Positions 62,197 to 64,000 of a DNA stretch of 64,000 nucleotides are shown here, one piece after another (position 1 is the stretch's first letter; the number at the start of each line of letters is the position of its first letter). Source of the DNA: Bernardetiaceae bacterium (lineage in GTDB: Bacteria > Bacteroidota > Bacteroidia > Cytophagales > Bernardetiaceae); NCBI GenBank assembly GCA_020832465.1, contig JAFIER010000242.1, positions 1 through 64,000 of the forward strand, given 5' to 3'. Made by a program: the position numbers and the translations under genes. The notes beneath the pieces were generated by a model that did no database searches, was not told the DNA's origin, and saw nothing but the letters and a program-made list of their open reading frames with translations.

Positions 62197-63220
62197 ATGG
62201 TTTTCAATAGAATGGTTTACGCTAAGTAAATACCAAGAGATGGATTGGGAATATCCTATCTTTTTATACGCAATTGCATTGATTCCCTTAGTTTTTATAC
62301 TCAAGTGGTTGCTTTTTTTGCGATTCAGACAAAAGCTCGAGGTTGCCTTTCCTGAAAAGCGTAACTTTTCTGACCCTCTTGCACTTTTGCGTCACGTTCC
62401 AAAGCTATTTTTTGCTTTGAGTTTGGCACTCATTTTAGTAGCATTAGCACGCCCTCAAAAAACAGATGAAGTGGTAGAGCAATGGTCTGAGGGCATAGAT
62501 ATTGTCTTAGCATTAGATATTTCAGAATCAATGGCAGCCATCATGGACTTCAAACCCAATAGGCTCGAAGCTGCCAAAGAAGTAGCTATGGATTTTGTAA
62601 GCGAACGCAAAAATGATAAAATCGGTATTGTCCTTTTTGCTGGTGATGCCTACTCGCTCTCCCCCCTCACTACCGATACAGATATGCTTTTGCAATACAT
62701 AGCCGATATAGACCCAAGCCTTATACCCAAAGGGGGCACTGCCATAGGCAATGCAATTGCCGTAGCTACCAATAGGCTTAGCGAAGACAATAGTGCTTCA
62801 AAAGTACTTATACTGCTCACTGACGGTGAAAATACAGCTGGAACAATAGACCCCATCACCGCTGCAAAATTAGCAGTTTCTAAAAATATTAAAATCTATA
62901 CAATTATTATTGCACGTCCTGGTAGAGTGCCTTACCGAAACCGTCATGGCGGTGTTTCTTATATCAACGAAACTATAGATGAGCAGTCTATGAAAGAAGT
63001 AGCTAAAATAGGTAATGGATACTTTTTTAGAGCTACGGATAGCGATGCTTTAGAGCAGGTTTTTGAACGCATAGATACCCTTGAAAAAAGTGAAATACAA
63101 GAAAGTCATTATAAGAACATACAAGATTTTTATCAAATCTATCTTATATGGGCAATGATTAGTTTTTTGATTTGGCTATTGCTCAAAAATACTTTTATGA
63201 TGAGTGCCATTGAAGATTAG
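62189..63220 (+). CDS. batA: VWA-domain protein BatA (aerotolerance)
   Basis: 343 residues. Two N-terminal transmembrane helices (about 22-42 and 67-87), a VWA domain (about 105-300) with the MIDAS motif ALDISESM (DxSxS) and Thr/Asp in LLTDGEN, and a C-terminal helix (about 312-332). BatA works with BatB and the MoxR ATPase in the Bat complex linked to oxygen tolerance in Bacteroides. MoxR and DUF58 are absent upstream here and no batB follows in the 470-base gap. Confidence 0.88.
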   Translation: MPEWFSIEWFTLSKYQEMDWEYPIFLYAIALIPLVFILKWLLFLRFRQKLEVAFPEKRNFSDPLALLRHVPKLFFALSLALILVALARPQKTDEVVEQWSEGIDIVLALDISESMAAIMDFKPNRLEAAKEVAMDFVSERKNDKIGIVLFAGDAYSLSPLTTDTDMLLQYIADIDPSLIPKGGTAIGNAIAVATNRLSEDNSASKVLILLTDGENTAGTIDPITAAKLAVSKNIKIYTIIIARPGRVPYRNRHGGVSYINETIDEQSMKEVAKIGNGYFFRATDSDALEQVFERIDTLEKSEIQESHYKNIQDFYQIYLIWAMISFLIWLLLKNTFMMSAIED

Positions 63221-63264
63221 GGAGCATATAAATGCTACCCCCATACTACTCTATACATTTTCCA

Positions 63265-63355
63265 GGTAGTGTATAACAAGTAATGCTTAGAACTAACAGT
63301 TCTTTGAGAACTGTTAGTTTTGAAAGACTTTGAGCATTACATCTTTAAGACTACC
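63265..63355 (+). mobile_element. H-family 91-bp element, copy 2
   Basis: GGTAGTGTATAACAAGTAAT ... TCTTTAAGACTACC; identical in all 91 positions to the complement of 46596-46686. Inserted within a D element: CATACTACTCTATACATTTT stands before it and ATTTTCCATAGC after. Confidence 0.85.
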
Positions 63356-63439
63356 ATTTTCCATAGCGTTATGGAAAAATGGGCTTATAAATAACATTTC
63401 AAATTTGCCCAGAAATAACATGACTTTTAGTCTGACCAT

Positions 63440-63545
63440 TTGGCATCAAATATCTCTACTACCCCCTGTGTATTAACGAAGCACCTGCTTCATTATAGGA
63501 GGCTACTTCCGAAGCAGGCGCTTCGGGCTACAGCTATTAAACTTC
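63440..63545 (-). repeat. F element, inverted
   Basis: GCATCAAATATCTCTACTAC, AACGAAGCACCTGCTTC, TTCCGAAGCAGGCGCTTCGG and GCTACAGCT are the F features in reverse; other copies at 52573-52660 and 56212-56300. Confidence 0.6.
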
Positions 63546-63626
63546 TGCTGACTGAACTCCCCCCCCACGCTATAGAAAAATGTATAGTGGTGGTATGTTC
63601 AATCATAAAATAAGTTGGCAGAAAAA

Positions 63627-63670
63627 AAATAACGAACAGTTTTCAGAAAACTGTTCGTTATTTTTTTTTA
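63627..63670 (-). terminator. A-variant hairpin with A/T runs, terminator of nqrE
   Basis: A-run, AACGAACAGTTTTCAGAAAA...CTGTTCGTT and nine T residues. Both arms carry the same T-to-G / A-to-C exchange against the A core (CTAACAG to CGAACAG), so the stem is intact. Lies 20 bases past the nqrE stop. Confidence 0.8.
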
Positions 63671-63690
63671 TAGTAATTTTGTTAGCTTTC

Positions 63691-64000
63691 TTAGAGTTTG
63701 ATCCCCATAAAAGACATAAAAGCTAATCCCATAAGTCCTGTGATAATAAATGTAATTCCGAGACCTTTCAAAGGTGCGGGTACATTAGAGTATTGCAATT
63801 TTTCGCGAATTGCAGCGAGTGCAATGATGGCTAACCAAAAACCTACACCAGAGCCAAATCCGAAAAATACAGATTCAACAAAATCAAACTCTTTTTGCAC
63901 CATAAAAAGTGAAGAGCCTAAAATAGCGCAGTTTACAGCAATAAGAGGGAGGAAGATACCGAGCGAACCATAAAGCGCGGGCGATACTTTTTCAATAACC
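63691..64000 (-). CDS. nqrE: Na+-translocating NADH:quinone reductase subunit E (3' part, cut by window end)
   Basis: The frame stops at 63691 and is open to the window end. The readable C-terminal 103 residues ([59 protein letters not shown]) match the last three helices of NqrE. NqrE is a membrane subunit of the sodium pump at the start of the respiratory chain. The rest of nqr is outside the window. Confidence 0.93.
   Translation of the reverse strand, partial: VIEKVSPALYGSLGIFLPLIAVNCAILGSSLFMVQKEFDFVESVFFGFGSGVGFWLAIIALAAIREKLQYSNVPAPLKGLGITFIITGLMGLAFMSFMGIKL

Larger units (their letters stand above)
63221..63690. other. Gene-free gap of 470 bases: repeats
   Basis: Contains a D left end split by an H element (63265-63355), a D inner palindrome (TTTTCCATAGCGTTATGGAA, 63357-63376), a degraded B core, an inverted F element (about 63440-63545) and the nqrE terminator. 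No gene. Confidence 0.65.

Overview
The window is AT-rich chromosomal DNA of a member of the Bacteroidota, most likely a Cytophagales-like gliding or marine relative. Reasons: a GldN/PorN-family protein, a lone Cas6 of the Cas6b type typical of Bacteroidota, a probable bifunctional ornithine-lipid synthase (OlsF type), NqrE, an aerotolerance (Bat) gene pair, an AURKAIP1/COX24-type mini protein, promoters of the TAnnTTTG type, and almost no Shine-Dalgarno sequences. Genes are mostly monocistronic or in pairs; there is no rRNA, prophage, IS transposase or CRISPR array, and one tRNA (Arg).

Layout. 1-6.7 kb: end of an AAA-ATPase/PD-(D/E)XK protein, hemH, two glycosyltransferases, an orphan cas6, rocD. 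7.2-10.4 kb: a tandemly repeated unit of a small secreted Cys-pair protein plus a lipoprotein (second small gene frameshifted), and a secreted protein. 10.9-16.9 kb: FAD amine-oxidase-like enzyme, AGCS alanine symporter, small coiled-coil protein, transaldolase/FSA, lone gldN-like gene. 17.3-25.1 kb: nadE, DivIVA-like protein, aminomuconate-semialdehyde-type dehydrogenase, lipoprotein, GAF membrane protein, CarboxypepD_reg-like protein. 25.2-31 kb: a dense nest of repeats, Smr protein, DUF6913-like protein, kynurenine 3-monooxygenase, YjjG-type HAD phosphatase. 31-41.9 kb: CPA2 antiporter, FtsX-like permease, HU - TPR - mini ribosomal protein - RNase G, pdxA, malic enzyme. 42-54.9 kb: tRNA-Arg, murG, crotonase, MsbA-like ABC exporter, UbiB/ABC1 kinase, BamE-like lipoprotein, OlsF-like acyltransferase, S41 protease, der, rpsO. 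55-64 kb: thiamine-binding-like protein, ECF sigma with a TonB-C-like membrane partner, OmpA lipoprotein, IscA-type protein, M28 peptidase, LEA14-like lipoprotein, Bat pair, nqrE (partial).

The most striking feature is the intergenic space. Nearly every gap holds small non-coding palindromic elements of several families (called A, B, C, D, E, F, G, H, I, J, K here). Families C and D have terminal inverted repeats and recognisable target-site duplications (8 bp and 9 bp), so they are MITE-like, and they are nested in one another. Families A (stem ACTAACAGTT) and B (stem AATAACATTT) are small hairpins that sit alone or inside C, D, H and K. The outer arms of the solo hairpins differ from copy to copy but remain perfectly complementary, which simple copying does not explain. 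Several serve as terminators. A stand-alone Cas6, a hairpin-RNA endonuclease family, lies among them without other cas genes in view.

Metabolic links: KMO, the aminomuconate-type dehydrogenase and nadE point to tryptophan/kynurenine and NAD metabolism; HU, TPR, the mini ribosomal protein and RNase G form a gene-expression cluster. Functions are inferred from recognised motifs by reading only; no database search was run.
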